A stretch of DNA of 64,000 nucleotides from Aphidius gifuensis (taxonomy: Eukaryota > Arthropoda > Insecta > Hymenoptera > Braconidae). Each line of letters begins with the position of its first letter. The stretch's first letter is position 1. Positions 19,667 to 34,600 of this stretch are shown piece after piece. The notes under the pieces are model-generated. The model searched no databases, was not told where the DNA came from, and worked only from the letters and a program-made list of their open reading frames with translations. The stretch lies in NCBI RefSeq assembly GCF_014905175.1, contig NC_057790.1:12550469-12614468 (forward strand), in the 5' to 3' direction. The position numbers and the translations under genes are program-made.

Positions 19667-22600
19667 ATGCCGGGTAGTGAGATTAATAATGAAGAGGGCT
19701 TTGTGGGGCCTGAATGGCTTTTTCGTGAACTACGATCACAGGCGAGTCGAGATAAACTTTTGATACTGGATTGTCGTGCTCATTCAGATTTTTCTGAAGC
19801 CCACATTCGAGGCTCCGTACCTCTTGCCATACCTAGTATAATGCTCAGACGTCTATCAGCTGGAAAAGTTGACTTATTGTCAACAATAAGATGTCTTGAA
19901 CTGAGAAATCGTGTTGAAGTTTTTTTGTATGGTGAGGATGATACCAGAGGAACATTCATATTAATTGGTGACGCAACTGATCTAGCTGGCCATCAAAGTG
20001 AAACAATACAAGTATTGAGCAGACGATTGAGATGCAATGGTGGCAGTGTCGCAACACTTATTGGTAATTATAATAATAATAATAATAATAATAACAATAA
20101 TAGTAATTTTATTCAATTGAGAAATAAAAGCGAGCAATCTTAAGCTAAAAAAAAAAAAAAAGTAGCTCGTTAATTAGACTAGACAACAAATGAAGTTGAC
20201 GTAACTTAGTAGATTATATCGGGGTCTATGTAATTGACTCTGGTTTTTTTTTTCGTCTTTTTCTCGAATGTGGAATGATGGTTTATTCATCTTGAGCACA
20301 TTATTAAATCATTATTTCATATGATGACGTAAAAATATTTAAAAAAATTATTTAATGTTATAAAATTGAATTACATCATCATTAAATATTTTTTTATAGA
20401 ATATGCAAATGAGTAAAAAAATAATAATTTCATGATAAAGATTAAATGATGGTTACTTAGGTAAAAATAGAGAATGATGAAAACCAAAGACTAGACAAAA
20501 AGAAATAACACGAGAGTTAGACAGTGCGGAGGTGGTTGGTGGGTGGGAAGAAATACACAACTTGTGAATGAAGTATTGATTCATGTGAAAGGTATTGTAG
20601 CAATGCAAAATTCGTTACCTTGCCCCCACCCCACCAATAATTTCTCTCTTTCCCTCTCTCATTCGTCATTTGCCCACTCTACTTAGCTACTTAGAGTAGA
20701 TCATCTATTCAAACTATTGATGAAAAAGATATTTTTGCTTTTCTGGTTAGGTCATAAAAAAGACTGTGTACAAAACTGTCAGTGATTAATAGTTACGTTA
20801 TAGTTTTGATTACGATTGTTTAAATCGATTATTTAAATTTTTAAGAAAAAGCCACTGTTTTTAAACAGTTTTTATTTTTTACGTTATTTTTCGTACATTC
20901 AATTATTTCCAAAAATTGGCAACAAACAGATATCGTAATGGAACCAGTTAACAGACGATTGAGAAGAGAAGGGCAACTAATGAAATCATGAAAATACCAT
21001 TAAAAAAAAAAAAAGTTCATTGATGAAAATTTGATTAAATTATAAAATTATTAAAAATTTTATTAATCAAATAAAATTTGCTTTTTCTCAGTTAGCTAGA
21101 ATGCGTATTACTTATTTTTAAAGTAGGCCGATTTTAAAAAGATTATGCATGGCTCTTATCGAAAAATGGAGAAAAGTGTAACCAAACAATTTGAAACACA
21201 AACAAATATGAGTTGTACCATAGGGGTATAGCACTACATGTATTTTCTTGTGGGTTTATTTTTTTCCCTAGTTGTATATTTTTCTCATGCGTAGAACCGA
21301 TTTGTGCATTTGGGTGAAAGAAGGAGAAAATGTGAGTTTGAAGACGATTATATCTTCAATATCGACCTGACCTATACTAACAACCGTGATTTATTTTATA
21401 ATTTAAAATGATAATCATGAAATACAAACGATAAGCTTACTTGTAATTGATTTATTAAATGAATTAAAATAGTATTGCATGTTGAGTTGAGGTATTAATT
21501 TAGATTACCATATAATTTCTTTGGCTACATTAATTCCTTAGTTGAACTTGCCAACAGTGTTTTAATTTATCGAAATAAATAACAAGCTTGCTTTTAATTA
21601 ATTTATTGAATAAATTTAAATACCATTGGAAATTTAGCTAAGGAATCGATGTAGATTACCACATAATTTCTTTGGCGACATTAATTCTTCTGCTACATTT
21701 TTACGTTAGCTACACTTACCGATAGTATTTTATTTATTAAAATTAAACTAATTAATGATAAGCTTGTAATATATTTCAATTTATCACTTATTCGAAGAAA
21801 GCTGCAATTTAACTGGTAAGGAAGAAACGAACCAAATAACGTAGAAATCGAAGAGTATATTTTGAGTGCCGAAATATGGCGTGCTCGTAGGCATCGAGAA
21901 TTTTGGAGATCTTAGGTTGGCTGAAGTCAACAAGACTTGAGTTACTTTCGTGTCGTTTTATAAGGAGGGTAATCTGTGACGTCACACTGTGTATTAGCAT
22001 GGGGAGCTGTTAAAGCACACGGAATGGAGCAAGTCAGTACACATTATCGCCAGCGATGGCGCTAGTGGCAATAAGATCCGAAATCACATGGGTTTTTTGT
22101 TTACTTTTTTTTTGTGTGGCTCAGCACTCCAATTCTGAGGGAAAAATTAAAGTTTACATTTTACGGCCGATGAGGGCGTTCGAAAATGTTGTTTGAGCAG
22201 TTCCATGTTAAATTTATTTCATGACAAGAGAGCTCATTTTTACTTTTGCATGCTAGAGTCAACACACTGAAAAAAAAAACTTCTGTCAGATAGAAGTTTT
22301 CTTCTTGCAAAAAAATGGATTTGGATTAAGAAAAAGTTGATTTGGATTGAGACAAAGACTTCTTAATCCAAATCATAAAAAACTTCTTGAATCATGAAAA
22401 AAACGTCTTGGATCAAAACAAATTGTTCATGTTTTTAGAAGTATACTTCTTGGATTATGAACAAAAGTGTCTCGGTCCAAGGCAAATTGTTCATGTTTTT
22501 AGAAGTATACTTCTTGGATTATGGATAAATGTGTCTTGGATCGAGACAAACTGTTCATGTTTTTAGAAGTATACTTCTTGGATTATGGATAAATGTGTCT

Positions 22601-25600
22601 TGGATCGAGACGAACTGTTCATGTTTTTAGAAGTATGCTTCTTGGATTATGGATAAATGTGTCTTGGACCGAGACAAACTGTTCATGTTTTTAGAAGTAT
22701 ACTTCTTGGATTATGGATAAATGTGTCTTGGACCGAGACAAACTGTTCATGTTTTTAGAAGTATGCTTCTTGGATTATGAACAAAAGTGTCTCGGTTCAA
22801 GACATATTGTTCATGTTTTTAGAAGTATTCTTCTTGAATTATGAATCGATATGTCTCGGTTCAAGGCAATATTGTTTTTATTTATGAACATTTATTCTCA
22901 ATAGGATTGAAAATAAAAAAAATAAAAAAAATTTTTCAATTACAAACTTGTAATTTGTAATTTTTTTTTTCCTGCAATTTTTATTTTATAATTTTTTTTC
23001 CTACAATTTTTTTTTTTTTTTTACCTAACGCGGGACCCGAACCTATGACCGTAAAACCTATCTAATCTAAACCTGTGCCTTAGCTCGCTTAACCACGGGC
23101 GCGATATGGAAACGGAAAGTTATTTGTATTACTTTAGTGACAAGATATTTTTTTTAAAATTTATTATACAAATGAACTGAAACTACACGTATATATATAT
23201 TTTTTTATAATTAATTATTAAATTACTATAATATCATTCTTTTGTTATATCGAAACATTTTATGTTTTCCAAATAATTGTTAAACATATAAATAACATTT
23301 TATCATTATTATTATTTAAGAATATAAACAACAATAATATAATAGTTAGAATTATTGAAAGATTTAAGATTTACTGACTGTAAAGAAAAAATCGAAAATT
23401 GAAAAAAAATGTATTATTTTTTTTTTAAGTTTTATATCAGTACATTCTAAAAATAAATTAAATCAAATAAATGTTAAATTTAATTTATTAAAATACAAGA
23501 TGTGTCAATATTGAATCGACTCAAAATACTAGCATTTAAATTGTTTATATTCTTAAATAATAATAATGATAAAATCTTATCTAAATGTTTAATAAAATTT
23601 AGAAAACATAAAATAATACAATAGTACACTAAAGTAATACAAATTGATACGTAGTAGTTTTAGTTCATTTGTTCATGTAATAAATTTAAAAAAAAAAAAA
23701 ATATCTTGTCACTAAAGTAATACAAATAACTTCCCGCTTCCATATCGCGCCCGTGGTTAAGCGAGCTAAGGCACAGGTTTAGATTAGATAGGTTTTACGG
23801 TCATAGGTTCCGGAAGTTAATAAAAAAATGAAAAAAAAATTATAAAATAAAATTGCAGGAAAAAATACAAATTACAAGTTTGTAATTGAAAAATTTTATT
23901 TTCAATCTATTGAGAATAAATATACATAAATAAACAATATTGCCTTGAACCGAGACATATCGATTCATAATTCAAGAAGAATACTAAAAACATGAACAAT
24001 ATGTCTTGAACCGAGACACTTTTGTTCATAATCCAAGCATACTTCTAAAAACATGAACAGTTTGTCTCGGTCCAAGAAACATTTCCATAATCAGAAAGCT
24101 GCTAAAAACATGAACAGTTCGTCTCGATCCAAGACACATTTATCCATAATCCAAGAAGTATACTTCTAAAAACATGAACAGTTCGTCTCGATCCAAGACA
24201 CATCCAAGAAGTATACTTCTAAAAACATGAACAGTTTGTCTCGGTCCAAGACGCATTTGTTCATAATCCAAGAAGTATACTTCTAAAAACATGAACAATT
24301 TGTTTTGAACCAAGACGTTTTTTTCATGATTCAAGAAGTTTTTTATGATTTGGATTAAGAAGTCTTTGTCTCAATCCAAATCAACTTTTTCTTAATCCAA
24401 ATCCATTTTTTTGCAAGAAGAAAACTTCTATTATTAAGAACTTTTTGTCTTAAAAATAGAAAAAATTTTTTTCAGTGCATCGATATAAATACATATGAAT
24501 GACACCATAACATAAGAAAATGATAGTATAAGAGAATGTGTATGATAAATTATATAGGGAAAAACAATTAAATTCGTGAAATGTTGAATCCATTTGTCAT
24601 ATTGAACAATAGAACATTTTTCAATCGGTTTACTCAAATAACTCAACGACCTCGCGTATCATTACTTATGGCCATTGTTATTATATATTTATACTATGTA
24701 TTTATATCGATGCTGACTCTAGCTTGCAAAAGTAAAAATAACATCTCTTGTCATGAAATAAATTTAACATAGAACTGCCACAAAAACATTTTCGAACGCC
24801 CTCATCAGCCGTAAAATGTTAACTTTAATGTTGCCCTCAGAATTGGAGTGCAGTTAGAGTATTCTTTTGTGTAAAAAAAACAACTAAATAATATAATAAC
24901 TTTTATTTTATTATATTATAAATTATATCAGTAAGTAAATTTTTAATCAAGAGGCACGGTAGTGCCTCGCGTCAAGTATGAGAAAAAAAAAAAAAGTGGG
25001 AGAAACGAGATTTAACTACCGTGCTTATATATTATCGACACAAAGCTAACCCTAACCCTCCAATTTCTCGGGAAATTATTTTAAAATATGATTGATCAGA
25101 TAAATATATTATGTCTTCTGATCATTTTATTAAATCAATATCACACTTTTTTATAAAAAAAAAAACAGATTTTTTAGATGTATACTTTTCTTTTAAACTT
25201 CAAAATCATTTTCAGAAATTGCGCTTTTCTTGAAATTCTTATAAAACCTTACCGCACTCTGAATGACGCTGAAGCTGGCGGCCGAGTCAGGGGCGTTTGG
25301 GGTTCCAGGGCCCTTCGATAATTATTTAATAGAAATTGATTAAAATCGTTGAAAAAATTAGAGAATCATTAAACAAAGCTACAGTTAAAATTCCAAGCTT
25401 CTACGCGACGTACAAAGACCACCCACCACCCCTTTTCCGCGATTTTTCTTGTTTTTTTTCTCAATAATTTTTTAGTTGACTTGAAATATTAATTACCGGG
25501 TTTTTTAAATTTTCTTTACTTTAGATCTAGTTATAGAAGCTACAGTTAAAATTCCAGGCCCCTACGCGACGTACAAAGACCACCCACCACCCCTTTTCCG

Positions 25601-28600
25601 CGATTTTCCTCGTTTTTTTCTTTCAATAATTTTTTTAGTCGACTTGAAATATTAATTACCGGGTTTTTTAAATTTTATTTACTTTAGATCTAGTTATAGA
25701 AGCTACAGTTAAAATTCCAGGCCCCTACGCGACGTACAAAGACCACCCACCACCCCTTTTCCGTGATTTTCCTCGTTTTTTTCTTTCAATAATTTTTTTA
25801 GTCGACTTGAAATATTAATTACCGGGTTTTTAAAATTTTATTTACTTTAGATCTAGTTATAGAAGCTACAGTTAAAATTCCAGGCCCCTACGCGACGTAC
25901 AAAGACCACCCACCACCCCTTTTCCGCGATTTTCCTCGTTTTTTTTTTTCAATAATTTTTTTAATTGACTTAAAATATTAATTACCGGGTCTTTTAAATT
26001 TTATTTGCTTTAGATCTAGTTAGATAAGCTACAGTTAAAATTCCAGGCCCCTACGCGACGTACAAAGACCACCCATAAAAAAGACAAAGAAACGAATAAA
26101 AAAATAAAAATATTGGAAATTGAGAAAAATAAAAGATTCAAGGACAAGAAAAAAAAAAAATCATTTTAAAAAGATTTAAAATTTTTACAATAGTTTCCAC
26201 AAAGTTTTTTTTTATTCAAGATTAACATTTTTTATAAAAAAAAAAAGTTCATTTAACAGTTTCGTGTTTAAAAAAAAAACGTCAGTAATTTTTCCGAGTC
26301 ACATTTTTGTAATGTAGATTACTGATGTAATATTTATTAATTAAAATATAGTTCGATAAACGAAAAAAAACTTGGAAAATCGCGGCAAAGAGGATATAAC
26401 TAGATCTAAAGTAAATAAAATTTAAAAGACCCGGTAATTAATATTTCAAGTCGACTAAAAGAATTAAAAAAAAAAAGAAACGAAGAAAATCGCGGAAAAG
26501 GGGTGGTGGGTGGTCTTTGTACGTCGCGTAGGGGCCTGGAATTTTAACTGTAGCTTATCTAACTAGATCTAAAGTAAATAAAATTTAAAAAACCCGGTAA
26601 TTAATATTTCAAGTCGACTAAAAAAATAAAAAACGAGAAAAATCGCGGAAAAGGGGTGGTGGGTGGTCTTTGTACGTCGCGTAGGGGCCTGGAATTTTAA
26701 CTGTAGCTTCTATAACTAGATCTAAAGTAAATAAAATTTAAAAAACCCGGTAATTAATATTTCAAGTCGACTAAAAAAATTATTGAAAGAAAAAAACGAG
26801 GAAAATCGCAGAAAAGGGGTGGTGGGTGGCCTTCGTACGTCGCGCAGGGGTCTGAAATCTTTAATGTAGCTTCTTATCCAGCATAATATTGCATGCATGT
26901 TTAGTATTCTCTGTTTTAAATAAAATTAAAAAATATCATGGACGGGGCTCTCATTATACCCTATGGATCCCTGACTTGGCCGCGAGCTTGGCCGCCAGCT
27001 TCAGCGTCATCACTCTGACAAACATTATAAAACCAAAATCAGATCAAAGCATTATGGCTGCCAAGTCCAGAGCAATTCACAACCTTATAAAATAAAAATT
27101 GAGCAATAATAGTAGAATGGTGTGAAAGAACCTTTATTTATATCATATACAGTATTCAATATCGCATCGTTGGTGCTACAGTATTCGATATCGCAGCGAT
27201 GGTGCGAGCGCCATATGCCGTTGGGATATGGGCGCGAATCCTGCTCATCAGGTGTGCTAATGTACTAATATACAACATACACATGCTTGCTGATAAACGT
27301 AACCTTTTATTTATACATCCTTTTGTCTTTATCGTGCCTTTGTTTCTTGTGCCTTTTGTAATATATTATTTGATTGATGTGAAAAATATTCTGTCTTCTG
27401 ATCATCTTATAAATTAATTGAAACTTTTTAATAAAAATAAAAACAGATTTTTAAGATGTATACTTTTTTTAAAAACTTTAAAATCATTTTCAGAAATTGC
27501 GTTTTTCTTGAAGATTATTTAAAACCTTACTGCACTCTGACAAACATTATAAAACCAAATCAGAGAAAGCAATATGGTTTCCAAATCCAGAGCAATTTGA
27601 CAACATCATAAAAATAAAATTGTGCAAGGTAATAGTAGATGGTGTGGGAAACCTTTATATTTACTTCAGTATCCAATATCGCATCGATGGCGCAAATTAA
27701 ATAATGATACTTTAAGCTATGTTCCCAAGTCACATGTTATTGTTTATTTCTCTTTCCATCAAGTTTAATGAGTTTTTTTTTTTACATCATATGTTATTGG
27801 GATATAGGCGCGAATCTCAGGTCTGTAAAGTTAGCACATACTAGGGCTTCACCCAAGACCAAGACCAGTCTTGGTATTGTCTTGGTATTGTCTTGGTTTT
27901 CAAGACAAGACCAAGACAAGACTGATGTATTTAAAATCAACACAAGCCCAAGACAAGATCTCTCTTTTGGGCCAAGATTACACAAGACAGTCAGTCTTGT
28001 GTCATTTTTTTATAATTAAATAAAAATTAAAATTTCAAAAATCTACGAAAGTAATTTGATCTATGATTCATACTCACAAATTAATAAACTGATACATCAT
28101 ATATTAAGTGTATATTTAATCGTTATCAACAAAGAACACAATAAACTAAGCATAGAGTTCCATAAAATACATATCACACTTAGTAGACATAATAATAGAA
28201 ACAAAGACGACTCACACGAATACTATAGTGGACCAGGCGCTTATACATATATACCAATAATCATGAGACGTTACCCTGTGGATGTTTATTGCACAGCCGT
28301 TATGTTTATAAAACGTCAGGTTTATCAAAAAACATAACGTACATGACGAATAAAAATATATAAATATGTATGTACATATATATAAAAAAGAAATAATATT
28401 TTGGGGCTCTTGATAAGTTTTATTTGAAATTTAACTAGATTCCATTTCATCTTATTTACTTTATTTAATTTATAAATTTAGGTCTATTTCAATTTAAGTT
28501 TTGCTTAAATTTATCTGTTCTCGTTTGAATAAGATTGGCAAATAAAATTTATTAAATAATAATTAATATTATAAATATAAATGTTAAATTATTTATATAA

Positions 28601-31600
28601 TTTATAAAGTAAAATAATAAATAATACAATAGGCAAGACCAGAAAAATACCAAGACAGACCCAAGACCAAGACAAGAACAAGACCAAGACTGAACCAAGA
28701 CAAGACCAAGACAAGATTTGCATATTTCGCACCAAGACAAGACCAAGACAAGATTGGGTCCAGTCTTGGCATATTTAGTCTTGAGTGAAGCCCTAGCACA
28801 TACATTATAGCACATGCCAGTCATGCTAATTATGGTAATATATACAACATACACATGTTTGCTGATGAACGTAACCTGTTGTTTATATAGCTTTCCGTTT
28901 TTATTGTGCTTTTGGGAATATATATATATATATTATTATGTTCCTTATATAAAAAGGACAGTTGTCATCGATCTTCCTAAGATTTGATTGGTTATTTGGT
29001 TCTCTTTGTCATTCTCATGGCATTTGTCATTCTGTCTTTGTCGGTTGTTAATGAAATAAATAAACAAATTTTCTTTCTCAGTCACTCACATTTTTTTTTT
29101 TTTTCCTGTCGTTAAGGTAATCAATAAATTTATTTGTTTATATATTTTGAAATCAAGATTTGACAGATCGCTTGAACAAAAAATAGTCTTTAAATTATAA
29201 TAACTGTTTTTATTGATAATAAATGAACTGATTTATATATAACTTTATTAATATGATGATGGAAAAATCAATAGGCTTATGTACAAGAAAATAAAAGTAT
29301 GTATCTATATAATATCCACATACATTCTATTTAGAAACAAAAAAAAAAAAAAAAAGGGAATCATTTTATTCACAATTTTATTGACAATTGAGAATGTAAT
29401 CATTCTATTTTGACAAAAAAGTAGAATATATATACATATATACATGTCTCTTTAAGTAAAAAAACTGATTATTTCAGTATAACTATTGATAAATATATGA
29501 CTGTTATAATTTATTGATGGAACTGGTCATGTTGATATGATTAATGGCATAGGTGTTTATTTTTATAATTTCTTCTTTCACATCTTATAAATAATTCACG
29601 AAAATGAGTAATGTCACACTTTGTTTAGAAGTTGTGGTGAATTATGTAATGAAAAGAAATTGAAACAAATAAAATGAGGATTCGAAACTTTAAAGGTAAT
29701 AATATGTTGGTGTTGTCTTGATATTAGTCATGATCTCACTAAAATTTCATTGGAAAATATTTATTAGTCTTACATGTATCTAAGCTAGGCAATTTTTTTG
29801 AAGAAGTTCTTTGATCAGGCTGGCCTTATTAAGGATAAGTTAAGGTTTTCTCGATCAATTCTTGATCAGGCTGGCCTTATTAAGGATGAGTTAAGGGTTC
29901 CTTGATCCAATCTTGATCGAGTTATCCTTAATCAAGCATCTTGATCAAATATTGATCAAATTTCGATCAGGCTTCCAGTGTTAAGGGAACATTGATCAAG
30001 TCTCAATCAAGGCTTGAAGTCAAATCGGGCTAGCCTGACCAGATTTCCACTCGGGATCATATTTATAAAGAAGAATTTTTTTTTTAAAAATACTTGAGAA
30101 CATAATAATTCGCTCTGTGTGAATGAATGATTAATTAATCAAAAATATACATACCCCTGAAAACGGAATAGTAAAATGGAAAATGTTTGAAGTAAGCACA
30201 AAAATGTTATAAAGAAATGGATTTTTTTTCGACAAAGGTTGCCGGAAATTTCATTGTTTTATAAATTATATGTTATTCGTGAAAATATAATGTCGAAATT
30301 TTTTTGAAAATTAATAATCAACATAAATGAAAAATAATTGAAAAAGAAGATTTTAGAATAGGCGCATGATTTTTCAGATCTTTAGTTTATGATTTGACAA
30401 ATGGCTCAAGAAAAACGAAATATTAGCCACTTTTTGAATTTATTTTATCTACAAGTCGTGGTAAATATAAAACTGCATAAAATAAAGAGTTATAATCATT
30501 TCATGAAATTGTTTGGAGATTTTTATTGAGGGTGAGTTTGAAGTCTCAGATTCATAGTTTCACAAAAATTCTATTTAGAAATATATGTTTTATGTACATG
30601 ACTTGAAGCAGGAAACGTATTTCGTGTACAAGTTATAGCAAATATAAAAAAGAGTCAAAATTGATTTTAAAATTTTTTAGGATAGAAGCACGGACAAAAA
30701 TGAAAAGTAAAATTTATCATAAAAAAATTGTATAATTAATATTTTACGGAGGAAAAGAAGAATCTAACGACAAAATCAAATGAAAATTACCTATTAATAA
30801 AATGAAAAAACGGAGACGTGTTTTTATATTTTTTTAATATGAATTTTACAATTTAAAAAAGTAAAACACAAGCTTAACCATATTAATTTATAAAATTTAC
30901 ATTTTTTTTTTCCTGTAGTTTTTTTCATGAGGTGTTTTTTGAATATAGGAATCATGATTTCGGAAAAATTCTATTTAGAAATATTTTATTATGAACATGA
31001 GTAATTTTGAAATGAATGTTTAATTAATTAATTGGGATTTGCATCACAGAAATAAAAGAATCGAAAATAAAGTGATCGAGACTTTGATGAATAAAGTATT
31101 ATGGGTAAATTATGAGAAGGGTTTTTTAAAAGACATGAGAAAACATGATTATAGTTTGCTCTTTTTGTAACTGAATGATTAAGTTATCAAAAATACTCAG
31201 CCATGAAAAACTGAATAGTGAAATAAAAAATATTCGAACTAAACATCCACAAAAATGTCATAAAGAAATGAGTTTTGCTTCAACAGTGGCTGTACGAATT
31301 TGTTTAAACTCTATCTTTTTTAAAAATTGTCTTTTATTCGTGTGAACAGAGTGTTGTTTTTTTAAAAAAATTATTACTAAATAACAATGAAAATAATTGA
31401 AACATAAATGTGAATTACTATTTTTACAAAATAGCTCAATGAATAATGACATCAAGAGAAAGTATGATTGTGATAATATTTTTAAAAACTATCTTCTCAT
31501 TTTATAAGAAACATATGCGCGAAGCGCGCCCGTGATCGTATCGTATTATATAAAAATATTCATAATTCATAATTATATATTTATTTGGTTTAAATTTGGA

Positions 31601-34600
31601 TATTAATTGTGAAGGTAATTAATATTATAATAATACAATAAATAAATAAAATCAATATAGATTGATGCATATAGTAATTAAGTATTGTGTGCAATTGTGT
31701 GATATTTTGGTGACAATTCATTTTCATTTACAAATGAAAAACAATAGAAGAAAAGAATGAAATTAAATGTAACCAGTGCAATAAAATTTTTAGTGAAAAA
31801 AGTAGTCTTTATGCTTATACAAGTTGAATTCATAAAATTGAGCTGGTTAAGACAATAACTGAAAACGAAACTTGTGTATACTGTGATGAAAAATATGCAA
31901 ATAAAACAAACTTGTATTATCACTATTCACATTTTCATCAAGTCTCAGATTATCAAACTATGAATTTAGTTGGCAGTCCTAGAAGTTCTTTCTGAATGGT
32001 CGTCCTAGGACGGAAATGGAAGTTTAAGAATTTAGTTACTTTTTTGATGATTTTTATAACTGCCATTTTTGCAAGCGGAAATTTTAGCTTGTCGTGAGTT
32101 CGCACCCTAAAATTGATGTCAAGTATTGGTTATTTGATTGTAGAAAACCTTAAATTTTCCAAAAAAAAATTTAAATCTTTTAATACCAAATAAAAATAAC
32201 ACATTCATTTTACAAGAACTTATTGATCAATCACTATCACAAAGGGGTTTAATACATGTGTCGATTGTTTTAGATCAACGAAAATTCTAAGAAAGATTGA
32301 GGTCCTCAAAATTAATGATATCATTGTTTTAGACCAATAAATTTAAATGGTCAAGTAAAAATGATAATTGCTTAATCAAAGGAATACCCACTTCTAAAAT
32401 TCACATTTGTGGTTCTACCAAGACGGCTAGAAAGAAGGAGAGTCAACTCCGTACATTGGAAATGGGACAAAATATGTCCTGTACCTCGAGCTTCTCAAAT
32501 TTGCCAATTTGGCGCTGATTGGGTTCTACGTATAAAGTTAGTTATTTCGTCAGTTATTTCCGCAAGAATACTAGCTGGATAAAAATTGATAATTTGTTCG
32601 TTGCTAGCAAAAACATATACTTTTTAATATTATCGTTTTTTCTATCGAATGATTAAAGGACTTTACAAAAAGATGTGATATCTAAACAAAAAAAGAAACA
32701 CAGTTTTTTTTACAAAAAGGAGCGTCAAGTATTCGAAATCCCCACTAATTATGTGATTATAGTAATTTTATTTTATATTGATATTTATTAATTTTTAAGA
32801 TACAAAAAGATATAATACCGAAATAAGTCAAGAAGGAAATATTAAACGCATATAACTAAGTCTTAATCTTTGACAAAATTTTATACTTGAGCCCGCCCGG
32901 TTCTTCCCAAATAAAATTTAAAGCCTACACACGTCTCGACAACAGAGTTAATGGTATTTTCCAATTATGCCTTATTATAAATATGTACCCTTCACATTTT
33001 ATCTAGGCTTAGGACTGGCAGCGTACAATCTTGTTAACTTTCCGGCATGTTTAAAAAAAAATATATATATATACATATATATACTTTTTTCGTCAATCAA
33101 CAATTCAATAATGAATGCGTATGACACAATATGACACGAGCGCCGAATATATATTTTACAGTGTAAAAGTTGGTGTCCACTATGCAATTTTCCCAGATAT
33201 CACCAAAAATTATAGTTGAATTCAGTTACAATGCTCTAAGCGTCAACTGTCAGGAATTGAGGAACTATCTAGTATTTTAATATAATTGTAAACCAATCAC
33301 AGCGTTTTCAAGTGTTTCACTTTTCAAGAATATTAAAACTGTTGTTGTTTTTAAGCAATGCGATTAGTCTCAATTTTTTAACTAATTCATATAGTGCATA
33401 TGATTCATAGATATATAATGCGCGCAGCATTGTGTATTTCGGCCGAGCTTGTCGTACTTTTGTATATAATATACATTTGTTTTTTTTTGAAATTCACTTC
33501 GGCCTCTTGCTTAGCCACCAGCGAGCATGGCAAATATGCTACTTCTCAATATCTCATGTATTTCAGTCAAAAAAAAGCATACATTTTATTTTTTGTTATT
33601 GAAAAAATATATTTTGTTAGGATACTTTTTGCAGCAAATAAGAACTTGTTAATTTATTTGTTTTTTTTTCTGCTTTTTTTTATAGGTGGTTTTGGAGAAT
33701 TTAAAGATAGATATCCAGAATGGTGTGAAGGTAGTCAGACAAATGCTGGAGGACAAAATAGTCCAGATACAAATGTTGGTGAACTTATGGGATTAAGATC
33801 ATTGAGGATATCAACGCCACCAACAAGAGCATTTTCTGACTCTGATAGTGACAGTACTTGTGATTCAGTTGGTTAGTATATTACCGAAATGTATATAATA
33901 TATATCAATGAAAAAAAAACAATCAATAAATGTCACTAGTTACTTGATAATTCATTTTACCAGGTCCAGATGAGGATAAAGATTTTCCAGTTCAAATAAT
34001 GCCACATCTTTATCTTGGCAATGCAGCAAATAGTGAGGATCATGAAGCACTATCACGTCATCGAATACAATATATACTTAACGTTACACCAGATCTTCCA
34101 AATGTCTTTGAAGGCACTGGTGCAATTAAATACATGCAGATACCAATAAGTGATCATTGGAGCCAAAATTTAGCAAGTTTTTTTCCTCAGGCAATAAAAT
34201 TTATTGGTAAGAATTATCAATAATTTTTTATTTATATATTTTATTATTTTATTTGAATCATCTCCTCTATATACTATAGAAAACATTGGTATCATGGCAA
34301 TTTATACGTGCGCATAAGAATTTCAATTTGCCGCTTGGTTTTTAAACTTAGCGCTTCATTTTTGAATTTACTTGATTCTGATTGGGGTGTCAGATTAGTC
34401 TTATAAATTGATATAGGTGGCGATAAGAACATATACGTAATAGAGTGGTTATAAGCAGAGTGACGCCACCGAGGTTCTATTAGTCCGACTTTTTGTGCTC
34501 GCCGTATGGAGTGGGTATAAAAGGTTTCCGTCACTTCCGATCTTATATGACGTCACTCTGCTTATACCCACTCTAATACATAATTGTGTAATTGTGTGTA

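Larger units (their letters stand above)
22265..24477. mobile_element. Foldback element with tandem ~62-bp units and tRNA-like arms
   Basis: Ends CACTGAAAAAAA and TTTTTTTCAGTG. Each arm of about 800-1,000 bp carries several units containing GAAGTATACTTCTTGGATTA and TGTTCATGTTTTTAGAAG, then a tRNA-like segment. The right arm has lost some units. No coding sequence is present. Confidence 0.85.
22125..24850. mobile_element. Inverted-repeat element in MKP3 intron 1, host of a foldback element
   Basis: CACTCCAATTCTGAGGG at 22125 and GATGAGGGCGTTCGAAAATG are matched inverted at about 24786-24850. The arms run inward to CTAGAGTCA, where the second element is inserted. Confidence 0.75.

Noticed and set aside
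23028..23105. Functional tRNA gene
   Set aside because: A- and B-box-like motifs exist, but no acceptor stem or standard anticodon arm can be paired, and the segment lies in a transposon arm with a mirror copy.
25042..25056. CTAACCCTAACCCT as telomeric sequence
   Set aside because: Only two units, embedded in a dispersed repeat that recurs at 35716; not a telomere array.
27768..28854. Open frames in the hAT-like element at 27842
   Set aside because: Periodic translations of AAGACCAAGACAAG repeats, not coding.
33394..33685. Upstream part of the open frame that runs into MKP3 exon 2
   Set aside because: It is intron sequence reading through the acceptor at 33681-33685; splicing to 20063 gives the conserved protein.
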